NCBI RefSeq assembly: GCF_004135385.1
Contig: NZ_CP035493.1
Coordinates: 496,001 to 560,000, forward strand
Direction: 5' to 3'
Length of the DNA stretch: 64,000 nucleotides
Source: Xylanimonas protaetiae
GTDB taxonomy: Bacteria > Actinomycetota > Actinomycetes > Actinomycetales > Cellulomonadaceae
Numbering within the stretch: position 1 is the stretch's first letter; every line of letters begins with the position of its first letter. Shown in pieces: positions 10,501-18,835 of the stretch. The notes under the pieces were generated by a model, which worked only from the letters and a program-made list of their open reading frames with translations, did no database searches and was not told the origin of the DNA. The translations under genes and the position numbers were made by a program.

Positions 10501-11887
10501 TGACCCAGCCGTCGTTGCGGGCCGTCGTGATCGCGGCGAGGTTCGAGAACGTCTCGACGCCGCCGCGGACGGTGCGCGCCGACAGGGTGATCTGCCCCGT
10601 GGGCTGCCCCTCGGCGAACCGCACCCACGCCTCGAACTCGAGCGTCGCCCCGCCGACCCCGGCGGCCGCGACGTCGTACTGCAGGCCGTCGCCGTCCGAG
10701 TCGCGGTCGGAGACCTGCGCCGCGTAGGCGGTGCCGTCCGCGCCGCCCGCGACGACCGACAGCGTCGGCGCCGTGTCGTTCGGCTGGCGCGGGGCCCAGC
10801 CCTGCGTGGTCTGGTCGTCGAAGCCGGTGTCGACGACGACGGTGCCCGGCTCCGGGCCGTCGCCCGTGACGCGGGGCGTCGTGATCTCGACGTCGTCCAC
10901 GAGGTAGGTGTAGGTGCCCGACCCTCCGGCGCCGATGTAGACCTTCGACTTTGCCGGGTCGGAGCCCGGGGGCACCGTCCACTGCCCCGAGATCGTGGTC
11001 CACGCGGCGTCGGTGACGTCCGTGTTGCCCACCCAGGTGTAGTGGTCGCTGCCGTCGTTGCTGAAGGCGACCCAGCGGATCTGCGTGGCGGGGGCGCCCG
11101 CGGCGAGCCGCACCTTGGCCGAGATCGAGTACGTCGTGCCCGTCGCGAGCAGTCCCGGCGCCGTCTGGATGCCGGTGAAGTCGTTCGCGCGGTCGTTGAC
11201 CTGGAGCGCGTAGCCGGCGTCCTGCGCGGCGTACGTGAGCGTGCCCGCGCCGCCGCCGGACTGCTGCAGGCCCGTGCCCAGCGTCTGGTCGTCGAACGTC
11301 GCGCCCGCGACGACGACGTCGTCGGACGGCGTGGTGATCGTGACGTCGTCGAGCAGGAACTCGGCGGTGGCGGAGTCGGACTCGACGTAGAGGATGTCGG
11401 CGGGCGTCGCCGGCAGCACGGAGTAGGTGCCGTCGAGCTTGACCCACGCGCTGTCGGTGACGTCGACGCGGCTGCCCACCCACGGGTACTCGTTGGCGGC
11501 GCCCGCCTGGTGCGCGCCGAAGTTGAGCTTCGCGGCGGGCTGGCCCGCGACGAGCTTGACCCAGCCGGTGACGTGGTAGTCACCCGCGGTGAAGAGCGTG
11601 GTGACGGGCAGCTGCGCGCCGTTCCACGCCGCCGTGCGGCCCGAGACCTTGAGCGCCTGCGCGCCCGTGTGGGCGTCGGCGTCGAGCGACACCGTCGCGC
11701 CGCGCCCCGCCCACGGGGCAGCGCTGCTGCCCTCGAAGTCGCTGTTCAGCACCACCGTGTCGGCGGCGGCCGCCGGCGCGCCGGTGGCGACCAGCGCCGC
11801 GACCGCGCCGGTCAGGGCGACCGCTGTCGCCGTCAGTCCCGCGAGGAGTGCGCGACCGCGCCTGCCTCGCGTCCGGAAGTTCCCCAT
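7541..11887 (-). CDS. Secreted modular GH10 endo-beta-1,4-xylanase
   Basis: A 1448-residue extracellular xylanase. ATG 11887 follows an AGGGAG Shine-Dalgarno, and an in-frame extension further upstream is rejected because it would precede the signal peptide (basic MGNFRTRGRRGR, then a hydrophobic core and APAAAAD, residues 1-43). Three CBM22/CBM4_9-type beta-sandwich modules follow at roughly residues 45-185, 190-340 and 345-510. The GH10 barrel spans about 517-850, with WHSQTPAWF in the substrate cleft, acid/base E657 in WDVANEVISD and nucleophile E775 in VTELDATVG. A CBM9-type module lies at about 995-1200, then two Ig-like or Big-type repeats, and a histidine/glycine/proline-rich tail ending SCWLRR. 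Members of this architecture bind and degrade insoluble xylan. The promoter overlaps a LacI-type palindrome, which suggests xylo-oligosaccharide induction. Confidence 0.95.
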   Translation of the reverse strand: MGNFRTRGRRGRALLAGLTATAVALTGAVAALVATGAPAAAADTVVLNSDFEGSSAAPWAGRGATVSLDADAHTGAQALKVSGRTAAWNGAQLPVTTLFTAGDYHVTGWVKLVAGQPAAKLNFGAHQAGAANEYPWVGSRVDVTDSAWVKLDGTYSVLPATPADILYVESDSATAEFLLDDVTITTPSDDVVVAGATFDDQTLGTGLQQSGGGAGTLTYAAQDAGYALQVNDRANDFTGIQTAPGLLATGTTYSISAKVRLAAGAPATQIRWVAFSNDGSDHYTWVGNTDVTDAAWTTISGQWTVPPGSDPAKSKVYIGAGGSGTYTYLVDDVEITTPRVTGDGPEPGTVVVDTGFDDQTTQGWAPRQPNDTAPTLSVVAGGADGTAYAAQVSDRDSDGDGLQYDVAAAGVGGATLEFEAWVRFAEGQPTGQITLSARTVRGGVETFSNLAAITTARNDGWVKVGAQFTMPAYDSAAQLYFETKYNSGNVSTFLVDGVRVWVPEPPVVDTSLTPLKDSVAIPGMGVAIDSRETTGNASELVLHHFDQITAENSMKVESWYDANHVFRRNPDATTLLNYAQANHLRVYGHVLVWHSQTPAWFFQRDDGTPLTSSDADKEFLRQRLHDHIFNIAASIAGDYGPFGSATNPMVGWDVANEVISDNATDDGMRRSPWYQVLGEEYVSLAFRYADEAFNQQYAAAGSDRPVSLFINEYNTETDGAKLERYHALVQRLLAAGVPVDGVGHQFHSSLTTPASGMDAALTRFEDLPVTQAVTELDATVGTPVTEGNLIKQGHWYRDAFDVFRKHADDLFSVTLWGLTDARSWRSAQAPLLFDGGLQAKYAYFGAVGDDAGVPPLLTAANVFGGDVPLDASAADSVDWRNQPAQELTGGAGSFVPRWTADHLTLLVTVASDASDAVEVSYAGQTYGITKAGATSGGASGVVLDDAAAGWRAVLHVPHSGVAQGGTAQLDVRALAGSGVVGAWNSPGSTGTLTFLEDLSTVDVAEAAGDAPVVDGVVDDAWAAANVVHTGTKVEGAADGAQADVRTLWKGDDTLYVLYEVTDPVIDVSSSDPWNRDSVELFLDLGNAKAGGYGPNDSQMRISVDNQTSFGTGDATAQGARLTSATARTATGYVVELAVTLTGQSGGQDDVPFGGADTFQGVDFQVNDGRAGSRYAVHTWAEPTGTGYQTTARWGVGHLVAAPPVVVTPPLPADQLTKTNRGKVTADDIVRAGSPLALSTGAKSTDVDVWLYSDPVLLGSVTTGKNGKVTVPVGADVAPGAHKVAVFRTDGTLVGWDDVTVVGGTASAVQVAAPEISGKAEVGSTLSASKGTWASPDTLAYRYQWQRDGQDVAKATGSTYAVTKADVGHALTVTVTVTAKGHDPASATSAPVTAKAKPGKPAHPGHGTPGTPSHGGHGTPSHADHGHASSGHHGTFQGIWHTVSCWLRR

Positions 11888-11963
11888 CCATCGCTCCCTT
11901 GCGACTCGCGGACCGCCCGTCGGGCGGCCCGCACACGAGCGCGGCCGTGCGCCCACGCATCGG

Positions 11964-11996
11964 AGACTAGGGGTGGATAACCTTTTCGACAACGTT
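11964..11996 (-). promoter_or_regulatory. Xylanase promoter with overlapping LacI-type operator
   Basis: On the minus strand, TTGTCG (-35, 11992-11987) and TAGTCT (-10, 11969-11964) are separated by exactly 17 nt. An 18-bp imperfect palindrome with half-sites AACSTTKTC (11979-11996) covers the -35. Position and symmetry suit a LacI-family sugar repressor; the identity of the regulator is inferred. Confidence 0.6.
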
Positions 11997-12071
11997 TCAG
12001 AAGCCGTCGTCCGGCTGGTGTGCGCGAGCCTGTTCGCGCTGCTCAGGCGCGGCAGCGCTCGTCGGTGGCGG

Positions 12072-12128
12072 TTCGCCCGGATCTCACCCGGTACGGGCAC
12101 CTCCCGCGGCCCCGGCGTTCGCTACCGT
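12072..12128 (+). promoter_or_regulatory. lhgO promoter with two tandem TTCACCC-type boxes
   Basis: Two direct units, TTCGCCCGG and TCTCACCCGG, are spaced 11 nt (T at 12073 and 12084). The -10 TACCGT begins at 12123, exactly 39 nt after the second box, and the GTG start is 8 nt further on (leaderless). This is the same layout as in the polysaccharide locus. Confidence 0.6.
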
Positions 12129-12135
12129 CACGGAC

Positions 12136-13335
12136 GTGAGCAAGGTTGTGGTGGTCGGTGCCGGGATCGTGGGGCTCGCGACGGCGGCACGGCTCGCCGC
12201 CCGCGGCGACGACGTCGTCGTCGTGGACAAGGAGGACGGCGTCGCCGCCCACCAGACGGGACGCAACTCCGGGGTGGTCCACTCGGGGCTCTACTACTCC
12301 CCCGGCTCGCTCAAGGCGCAGCTCGGCGTGGCCGGATCGCGGTCGATGGTCGCGTTCGCGCGCGAGCACGGTGTCGCCGTGGACGTGTGCGGCAAGCTCG
12401 TCGTCGCCACGTCCGAGGAGGAGGTGCTGCGCCTGCGCGCGCTGCACGAGCGCGGCACCGCCAACGGCATCGACGGGCTGCGGCTGCTCGCCCCGGAGCA
12501 GGCGCGCGAGATCGAGCCGCACGTCGCCTGCGCCGCGGCCCTGTTCGTGCCCGCCACCGGCATCGTCGACTACCGCGGGGTGTGCGACGTGCTCGCGCGG
12601 CAGGTGCGCGAGTCCGGCGGCGAGGTGCGGTTCGGCGTGCGGGCGCGGGCCGCGCGCGACCTGCCCGACGGCGTCGAGCTGACGGTCGAGGACGGCGAGC
12701 CGCTGCGCGCCGACGCCCTGGTCGCCTGCGCGGGCCTCTACGCGGACCGGTTCGCCCGCGCGTCCGGCGTCGACCCGCAGGCGCGCATCGTGCCGTTCCG
12801 CGGCGAGTACTTCGAGCTCGCGCCCGGCGCGGCCGGGCTGGTGCGCGGGCTCGTCTACCCGGTGCCCGACCCGCGGTTCCCGTTCCTCGGCGTGCACCTG
12901 ACGCGCATGGTGCACGGCGGCACGCACGCCGGGCCCAACGCCGTCCTCGCGCTGGCGCGGGAGGGCTACCGGTGGCGCGACGTCGTGCCCGCCGACGTGC
13001 TCGACGCGCTGACCTGGCCTGGGCTGTGGCGGCTCGCGCAGGGCAACGTCGGCACGGGCGCCCGCGAGGTGGTGCGCTCGGCGTCGCGGCGCGTCTTCGC
13101 ACGGTCCCTCGCGCGGCTCGTCCCGGAGATCACGGCCGCCGACCTGGTGCCCGCGCCGGCGGGCGTGCGCGCCCAGGCGCTCGGACGCGACGGCCGGCTC
13201 GTCGACGACTTCCTCGTGGTGACGGGACCCCGTCAGGTGCACGTGGTCAACGCCCCGTCCCCCGCCGCGACGGCGTCGCTGGAGATCGCGAGACACCTGG
13301 AGCGGCAGGTGGACGCGGCGCTGGCACGCGCCTGA
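12136..13335 (+). CDS. lhgO: L-2-hydroxyglutarate oxidase
   Basis: FAD-dependent oxidase/dehydrogenase of the DAO superfamily that converts L-2-hydroxyglutarate to 2-oxoglutarate. The 399-residue protein begins with the dinucleotide-binding motif VVVVGAGIVGLATAARLA (residues 4-21) and continues with the LhgO-specific stretch AHQTGRNSGVVHSGLYY near residues 38-54. Further family blocks are VACAGLYADRFA near 195, RGEYFEL near 220 and HLTRMVHGG near 255. The C-terminal FAD contact segment DFLVVTGPRQVHVVNAPSPAAT lies near 355. Start GTG 12136 is 8 nt after a TACCGT -10 element. The promoter carries two TTCACCC-type boxes. It is convergent with mfd across a long palindrome. Confidence 0.92.
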   Translation: MSKVVVVGAGIVGLATAARLAARGDDVVVVDKEDGVAAHQTGRNSGVVHSGLYYSPGSLKAQLGVAGSRSMVAFAREHGVAVDVCGKLVVATSEEEVLRLRALHERGTANGIDGLRLLAPEQAREIEPHVACAAALFVPATGIVDYRGVCDVLARQVRESGGEVRFGVRARAARDLPDGVELTVEDGEPLRADALVACAGLYADRFARASGVDPQARIVPFRGEYFELAPGAAGLVRGLVYPVPDPRFPFLGVHLTRMVHGGTHAGPNAVLALAREGYRWRDVVPADVLDALTWPGLWRLAQGNVGTGAREVVRSASRRVFARSLARLVPEITAADLVPAPAGVRAQALGRDGRLVDDFLVVTGPRQVHVVNAPSPAATASLEIARHLERQVDAALARA

Positions 13336-13342
13336 GCGTGCC

Positions 13343-13414
13343 GATCGGAACGTGGGTTCGGGATCGGGACGTGCATCGCAACGCACGTTCCGATCCCGAA
13401 GCCACGTTCCGATC
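13343..13414. repeat. 72-bp near-perfect palindrome between convergent genes
   Basis: Two 32-bp arms (13343-13374 and 13383-13414) agree at 30 of 32 positions around an 8-nt loop. Each arm is itself a direct duplication of GATCGGAACGTGG-like units. It starts 8 nt after the lhgO stop and may act as a bidirectional terminator, but it is much longer than needed and resembles a REP/MITE-type element. The remaining 13415-13587 holds no gene that I can support. Confidence 0.7.
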
Positions 13415-13587
13415 GCGGATGCCCGTTCCTGCCGATGCGGGCGACCCTCCGGCAGGCGGGCTGCCGGGGGTTCCGCCAGCACCAACTACCCACGGCGACC
13501 CGGACGCTTTGCGCGCGCTTGAACGCGACGAACCACGCCGCCTTCGCGAGACGCCGCGACGACGGTCTGGTACCGGATCCGCCGGCG

Positions 13588-16500
13588 TCAGCGCGTGCCC
13601 ACCGCCGCGGCGGCCGCGACGTCGCCCAGCACGACCGCGTCGACGAGCTGCCGCGCCCATGTCAGCACCTCCGCGCCGCGCAGCGGGCGGCCGCCGATGC
13701 GCGCCGTCGTCGGGAACGGCACGAGGAACGCGCGGATCGCCGGCTTGAGGATGACGCCCGGGTAGAGCCGCTTGAGGCGCAGCTGCGCCGACTCCGGCAG
13801 GTCCACCGGCGCGAACCGCACGTGCTTGCCCTGCGCGGTGACGTCCGAGAGCCCCGCCCGGCGCGCGTGGTTGCGGAAGTCCGCGACGTCGAACAACGCG
13901 GAGGCGACCTCGGGCAGGGCGCCGTAGCGGTCGGTGAGCTCCGCGCGCACCTCGGCGAGCATCGCCGCGTCCGTCGCGGCCGCGATCTTCTTGTACGCCT
14001 CCAGGCGCAGCCGCTCGGTGGCGATGTACGACTCGGGCAGGTGCGCGTCGACGGGCAGCTCGATGGTGACTTCGGGGGCCTCCTCGGGCGCGTCGCCGCG
14101 GAACGCCTGCACGGCCTCGCCCACCATGCGCACGTACAGGTCGAACCCGACGCCCTGGATGTGGCCGGACTGCTCGCCGCCCAGCAGGTTGCCCGCGCCG
14201 CGGATCTCCAGGTCCTTCATGGCGATCTGCATGCCCGCGCCGAGGTCGGTGTGCGCCGCCATCGTGGCGAGGCGGTCGTGCGCCTGCTCGGTGAGCGGCT
14301 TCTCGGGCGGGTACAGGAAGTACGCGTAGGCGCGCTCGCGGCCGCGGCCCACGCGGCCGCGCAGCTGGTGGAGCTGGGACAGCCCGAGCACGTCGGCGCG
14401 CTCGAGCACGAGCGTGTTGGCGTTGGAGATGTCCAGCCCGGTCTCGACGATGGTGGTGCACACCAGGACGTCGAGCTCCTTCTCCCAGAACCCGCGGATG
14501 ACCTGGTCGAGCTGGGTCTCGCTCATCTTGCCGTGCGCGACGCCGACGCGGGCCTCGGGGACCAGCTCGTTCAGCCGCTGGGCCGTCCGGTCGATCGACT
14601 CGACGCGGTTGTGGACGTAGAAGACCTGCCCCTCGCGCAGCAGCTCGCGGCGGATCGCGGCCGAGATCTGCCGCTCCTCGTAGGCGCCCACGTACGTGAG
14701 CACGGGGTGGCGCTCCTCGGGCGGCGTCTGGAGCGTGGACATCTCGCGGATGCCGGTCACGGCCATCTCGAGCGTGCGCGGGATCGGGGTCGCGGACATG
14801 GCGAGCACGTCCACGTTGGTGCGCAGCTGCTTGAGGGTCTCCTTGTGCTCGACGCCGAAGCGCTGCTCCTCGTCGATGATGACCAGGCCGAGGTCCTTGA
14901 ACTGCACGGAGCCCGTGATGAGGCGGTGCGTGCCGATGACGACGTCGACCGAACCGTCCTTGAGGCCCTTGATGGTCTCCTCGGACTCGCGCGCGTTCTG
15001 GAAGCGGGACAGCGCGGCGACCTTGACCGGGAAGCCCTGGTAGCGCTCGGAGAACGTCTCGAAGTGCTGCTGGACGAGCAGCGTCGTCGGGACGAGCACG
15101 GCCACCTGCTTGCCGTCCTGCACGGCCTTGAACGCGGCGCGGATGGCGATCTCCGTCTTGCCGTAGCCGACGTCGCCGCAGATCAGGCGGTCCATCGGCG
15201 TCGACTTCTCCATGTCGGCCTTGACCTCGTCGATGGTGGAGAGCTGGTCGGGCGTCTCGACGTAGGCGAAGGCGTCCTCGAGCTCGCGCTGCCACGGGGT
15301 GTCCGGGCCGAAGGCGTAGCCCTCGGTGGCCATGCGGGCGCTGTACAGGCGGATGAGCTCGCCCGCGATCTCGCGGACGTGCTTGCGGGCCTTGGCCTTG
15401 GTGTTCTTCCAGTCGGCGCCGCCCATCTTGGACAGGCTCGGCGACTCGCCGCCGACGTACTTGGTGACCTGGTCGAGCTGGTCCATCGGCACGAACAGCC
15501 GGTCCCCGGGCTGACCACGCTTCGACGACGCGTACTCCAGCACCAGGTACTCGCGCGTTGCCGCGTTGGCGCCCGCGCCGAGCGTGCGCTGCACCATCTC
15601 GACGAACTTGCCGACGCCGTGCTGCTCGTGCACCACGTAGTCGCCCGCGCGCAGCTGCAGGGGGTCGACGACGTTGCGGCGCCGCGAGGGCAGCTTGCGC
15701 ATGTCGCGCGTGCCCGTGCCGGTACGGCCCGTGAGGTCCGACTCGGCGAAGACGGCGAGCCTGAGGTCCGGGGCGACGAAGCCTTTGCCGACGAGCGACG
15801 GCACCACGTGGACGACGCCGGCGTCCGGCACGTCGTCGAGGACGGCGTCGAGGCGGGCCGGGCAGTCGGCCGCCATGAGCTGCTCGACCATGCGCTTGGC
15901 CGGGCCGTGGCCCTCGGTGGTGAGCACGAGCCGCCACTGGTCGCGCTGGAGCCGGCGCACGTCGTCGAGGGCGCGCTCCAGCTCGCCGCGGTACGACTCG
16001 ACGTCGCGGGCGCGGATCGTGTGGGTGGTGACGTCGTCGCCGGCCGGCGCACCGTCGTCGGCCTCCGGGTCGAGGCCGAACGCCGACAGCGTCCACCAGC
16101 CCAGGCCGCGGCGGGCGGCGACCTCGCGCGTGTCGGCGAAGCTCGCGAACGACGCCGCGGACAGGTCGATCGGGGCCGCTCCCCCGGCGACCGCGCCGGT
16201 CCAGGCCGCGGCGAGGAACTCCTCGGTGGTCGCCACGAGGTCGTGCGCACGGCGGCGCACGCGCTCCGGCTCGTCGACGACGAGCAGCGCGTCGTCGGGC
16301 ACGAGGTCGAGCACCGGGACCATCGCGTCCACGAGCGCCGGCGCGAGCGACTCCATGCCCTCGACGGCGACGCCCGCGGAGAGCTTGTCGAGCATCTCGA
16401 CGGCGCCCGGCATCTGCTCGACGAGCGCGGCGGCCCGGGCGCGCACCGGCGCCGTCAGCAGGATCTCGCGGCACGGCGGAGCCCAGAGGCCCTGCTGCGC

Positions 16501-17178
16501 GATCTCGAGCGACCGCTGGTCGGCGATCGAGAACCAGCGGATCTCGCTGACCTCGTCGCCCCAGAACTCGACGCGCAGCGGGTGGTCCTCCGTGGGCGGG
16601 AAGACGTCGAGGATGCCGCCGCGCACCGCGAACTCGCCGCGGCGCTCCACCATGTCGACGCGCGAGTAGGCGGCCGCGACGAGCCGCTCGGCGACGTCGG
16701 TGAGGTCCGCGACGTCGCCGTCGTGCAAGGTGACGGGCTCGAGCTCGCCGAGCCCCGCGACCACGGGCTGGAGCAGCGCGCGCGTGGGCATGACGAGGAC
16801 GCGGACAGGCCCGGCGAGGCCGTCGGCGGCCGGGTGCGCGAGGCGGCGGAACACCGCGATGCGGCGCGCGACCGTGTCCGCACGCGGCGAGAGCCGCTCG
16901 TGCGGCAGGGTCTCCCACGCGGGCAGCACGGCGACCTCGTCGGCCTGCTCGTCGGGCAGGTAGGCCCGCACCGACGCGGCGAGCTCGTCCGCCTGCCTGC
17001 CCGTCGCCGTGACGACGACGACCGGGCGCTGCTTCGCGGCCTCCACCAGCAGCGGGGCGCGCACGCCCTGCGGCCCGACGACGTCGACGAACCCCCGCGC
17101 GCGCACGTCCTCGAGGGCGGCGGCGGCGCCGGGGTCGGCGAGGAGGGCGGGGACGATGCCGGTGAGGTTCATGGTCAC
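13588..17178 (-). CDS. mfd: Transcription-repair coupling factor Mfd
   Basis: A 1196-residue ATP-dependent DNA translocase that displaces stalled RNA polymerase and recruits UvrA to template-strand lesions. Domain order matches the family. The N-terminal UvrB-homology region covers about residues 1-350 and includes the UvrA-binding surface. The RNA-polymerase-interacting CarD-like/Tudor domain is near 500-570 (RAGDYVVHEQHGVGKF). The RecG-like helicase core has Walker A GDVGYGKTE near 670, the DEEQRFG box near 770, and motif VI QLHQLRGRVGRGRERAY near 925. A C-terminal TRCF domain completes the protein. The start MTMNLTG is chosen; MNLTG two codons later is equally possible. Full length, no anomaly. 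Confidence 0.97.
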   Translation of the reverse strand: MTMNLTGIVPALLADPGAAAALEDVRARGFVDVVGPQGVRAPLLVEAAKQRPVVVVTATGRQADELAASVRAYLPDEQADEVAVLPAWETLPHERLSPRADTVARRIAVFRRLAHPAADGLAGPVRVLVMPTRALLQPVVAGLGELEPVTLHDGDVADLTDVAERLVAAAYSRVDMVERRGEFAVRGGILDVFPPTEDHPLRVEFWGDEVSEIRWFSIADQRSLEIAQQGLWAPPCREILLTAPVRARAAALVEQMPGAVEMLDKLSAGVAVEGMESLAPALVDAMVPVLDLVPDDALLVVDEPERVRRRAHDLVATTEEFLAAAWTGAVAGGAAPIDLSAASFASFADTREVAARRGLGWWTLSAFGLDPEADDGAPAGDDVTTHTIRARDVESYRGELERALDDVRRLQRDQWRLVLTTEGHGPAKRMVEQLMAADCPARLDAVLDDVPDAGVVHVVPSLVGKGFVAPDLRLAVFAESDLTGRTGTGTRDMRKLPSRRRNVVDPLQLRAGDYVVHEQHGVGKFVEMVQRTLGAGANAATREYLVLEYASSKRGQPGDRLFVPMDQLDQVTKYVGGESPSLSKMGGADWKNTKAKARKHVREIAGELIRLYSARMATEGYAFGPDTPWQRELEDAFAYVETPDQLSTIDEVKADMEKSTPMDRLICGDVGYGKTEIAIRAAFKAVQDGKQVAVLVPTTLLVQQHFETFSERYQGFPVKVAALSRFQNARESEETIKGLKDGSVDVVIGTHRLITGSVQFKDLGLVIIDEEQRFGVEHKETLKQLRTNVDVLAMSATPIPRTLEMAVTGIREMSTLQTPPEERHPVLTYVGAYEERQISAAIRRELLREGQVFYVHNRVESIDRTAQRLNELVPEARVGVAHGKMSETQLDQVIRGFWEKELDVLVCTTIVETGLDISNANTLVLERADVLGLSQLHQLRGRVGRGRERAYAYFLYPPEKPLTEQAHDRLATMAAHTDLGAGMQIAMKDLEIRGAGNLLGGEQSGHIQGVGFDLYVRMVGEAVQAFRGDAPEEAPEVTIELPVDAHLPESYIATERLRLEAYKKIAAATDAAMLAEVRAELTDRYGALPEVASALFDVADFRNHARRAGLSDVTAQGKHVRFAPVDLPESAQLRLKRLYPGVILKPAIRAFLVPFPTTARIGGRPLRGAEVLTWARQLVDAVVLGDVAAAAAVGTR

Positions 17179-17280
17179 TCCGGTGGTGGGCGCGCGACAA
17201 CGGCCCGAGATCCCCGCGGACGGGGGTTCGGGCTTCGGCGACCAGCGTACGCCGGGGCCTGTGACAGCGGGCCGGGCGGC

Positions 17281-17877
17281 TCAGCCTGCCGTCGCGGCGA
17301 GACCCTCGGGGAGCCGGTCGAGCAGCGTCGTGCACGCGGCGGTGTCGCCGTCCTGGCAGGTGGTCGCCAGGTCGCGCAGCTCCCCGGCGTCGGAGGCGAG
17401 CTGCGCGACGCCGCTCGGGCCGAGGTCGCGCACCAGGTCCCAGGCGGCGCCGAGGTCGCCGTCGGCGAGCCGGTCGACCTGCTCCGAGAGGCCGGCGTAC
17501 TGCGCGGACACGCGGGAGACGTCGTGCAGGCCGTCGCGCAGGTCGTCGCCGTACTGGCTCCACGCCCACGACAGGACGACGGCGACCACCAGCGTCGCCG
17601 CGACCTCCAGGACGCCGAGCGTGATGCCCGCCTTCGCGAGCCCGCGCCCGCGCGTGCCCCGGCGGCGGGCCCGCCCCACGCCGATGCCGCCCAGGAGGAT
17701 CGCGACGACGCTCAGCAGCGGGACCACCAGGCCGACCAGGGCCGTCACGAACGACGCGACCGACGGGCCGTCCGTGCGCTCGGGAGTCGGGACGTGCACC
17801 CCTGGTGCCGCGTGCCGCGGGACCGCGGGCAGCTCCTGGGTGAGCGGGACCTGCTCGATCGTGGTGTGCCGTGGCAC
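17281..17877 (-). CDS. DUF4190-like small membrane protein
   Basis: A 198-residue protein of unknown function. A polar, Pro-rich N-terminal tail (about 38 residues) precedes two membrane helices, SVASFVTALVGLVVPLLSVV at about 39-58 and GVLEVAATLVVAVVLSWAW at about 88-106. Between them lies a basic loop with the GRARRRGTRGRGLAKAGI pattern typical of DUF4190 proteins. The C-terminal ~90 residues are soluble, with a cysteine pair TTCQDGDTAACTTL near residue 178 that could form a disulfide outside the cell. It lies upstream of mfd on the same strand with a 102-nt gap and belongs to neither mfd nor the polysaccharide locus with certainty. Confidence 0.75.
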   Translation of the reverse strand: MPRHTTIEQVPLTQELPAVPRHAAPGVHVPTPERTDGPSVASFVTALVGLVVPLLSVVAILLGGIGVGRARRRGTRGRGLAKAGITLGVLEVAATLVVAVVLSWAWSQYGDDLRDGLHDVSRVSAQYAGLSEQVDRLADGDLGAAWDLVRDLGPSGVAQLASDAGELRDLATTCQDGDTAACTTLLDRLPEGLAATAG

Positions 17878-18007
17878 GTGACCTCCTCCGTCGCCGGGAC
17901 GGGACCGACCGTAGCCGAGGTCGCCGTCTCGAGGTAGGGGCGACCGCGACGGGCGGCCGGCGACGCCTCGCCCTGGGTCGTGCGAGCACCGCCCGCGCCC
18001 GCCGACC

Positions 18008-18604
18008 TCAGACGAAGCGCTTGGCGTATCGCAGCTCGTAGCGCAGGTCGCGGCTGCGCTCGCGCACGAACCGGGCGGGGTTGCCCGCGACCATCGCGTA
18101 CGGCGGCACGTCCTTGGTGACGACGGCTCCCGCGGCGACCACCGCGCCCTCCCCGACGGTGACGCCCGGCAGCACGATGGCGTGGCTGGCCACCCAGGCG
18201 TGCCGGCCGATCACCACGGGTGCACCCACCTCCGCGAAGTCGGGCGAGTCCACCGCGTGCTGGCGCGTGTAGACGGTGACGTGGCTGCCGAGGTTCACGC
18301 TGTCGCCGATGGTCAGCCCGGACCGCCCGTCGAGGAACACCGAGTCGCCGATGACGGTGTTCTGCCCGACGACGATCCGTTCGGGGGCGTAGAACTCCGC
18401 CCGCCAGTGGATGCTCGACGTGCGCGGCAGGCGCAGGCCCGCGCGCCGGTAGAAGAAGTTGCGCACACGGTGCGACGGGACGTGCCCCAGGTCGGTGAGC
18501 AGCCGCAGGCGCAGGTCCTCCCACACCTCCCGGCGCCACCGCACCAGCCGGACCAGCGGCTGAGGTGCGAGGCCCTTGAGCGCGTCGCGCACCGTTCTGG
18601 CCAC
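18008..18604 (-). CDS. LbH-type (hexapeptide repeat) acyltransferase
   Basis: O-acetyltransferase of the maltose/galactoside acetyltransferase-like family, expected to transfer acetyl from acetyl-CoA to a sugar of the surface polysaccharide. The 198-residue product starts at GTG 18604, which has a strong AGGAGG 6 nt upstream; the longer ATG start (18685) has none. Left-handed beta-helix repeats run from about residue 75 to 170: VVGQNTVIGDSVFLDGRSG, IGDSVNLGSHVTVYT, then QHAVDSPDF with the catalytic-type histidine near residue 112, and VTVGEGAVVAAGAVVTKDV. The C-terminal GNPARFVRER is the CoA-pocket motif. It is divergent from the acyltransferase at 18836 and forms the left edge of the polysaccharide locus. 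Confidence 0.88.
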   Translation of the reverse strand: MARTVRDALKGLAPQPLVRLVRWRREVWEDLRLRLLTDLGHVPSHRVRNFFYRRAGLRLPRTSSIHWRAEFYAPERIVVGQNTVIGDSVFLDGRSGLTIGDSVNLGSHVTVYTRQHAVDSPDFAEVGAPVVIGRHAWVASHAIVLPGVTVGEGAVVAAGAVVTKDVPPYAMVAGNPARFVRERSRDLRYELRYAKRFV

Positions 18605-18657
18605 GCGTGCCTCCTGTGTGTCGTCTCCGCTGCTGCGTCGTCTACGCCCTGGCCGCG

Positions 18658-18740
18658 ACGATACGCGCAGGCGCACCGACGGCACCGGGGCGCAGGCAGA
18701 TTCACCCGGCGAGGCCCCGTCACCCGCGCGGTTTCATCCT
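18658..18740. promoter_or_regulatory. Divergent control region with TTCACCC-type boxes
   Basis: Box-like units TTCACCC (18701), GTCACCC (18719) and TTTCATCC (18732) lie between the divergent LbH and membrane acyltransferase genes. TATCGT (minus strand, 18663-18658) is a plausible -10 for the LbH gene, 39 nt from the first box. No clear -10 was found for the rightward gene. Confidence 0.4.
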
Positions 18741-18835
18741 CGACTCCCGGCCGAGCGCACCGGATCCTCGACTCACGAGCACGTCACGACCAGCGCGGGC
18801 CGGCGGGGATCGCCGTCCCAGCCGAAGGAGCCACC

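Noticed and set aside
7409-11980. Open frame of 1523 codons on the plus strand opposite the xylanase
   Set aside because: Arg/His/Val-rich translation with no domain, a shadow of GC3-biased coding on the minus strand, where GH10 catalytic motifs are intact.
13435-17937. 1500-codon plus-strand and 1580-codon minus-strand frames over mfd
   Set aside because: Shadow frames with low-complexity Arg/Ala/Gly translation. Mfd motifs are found only in the 13588-17178 frame.
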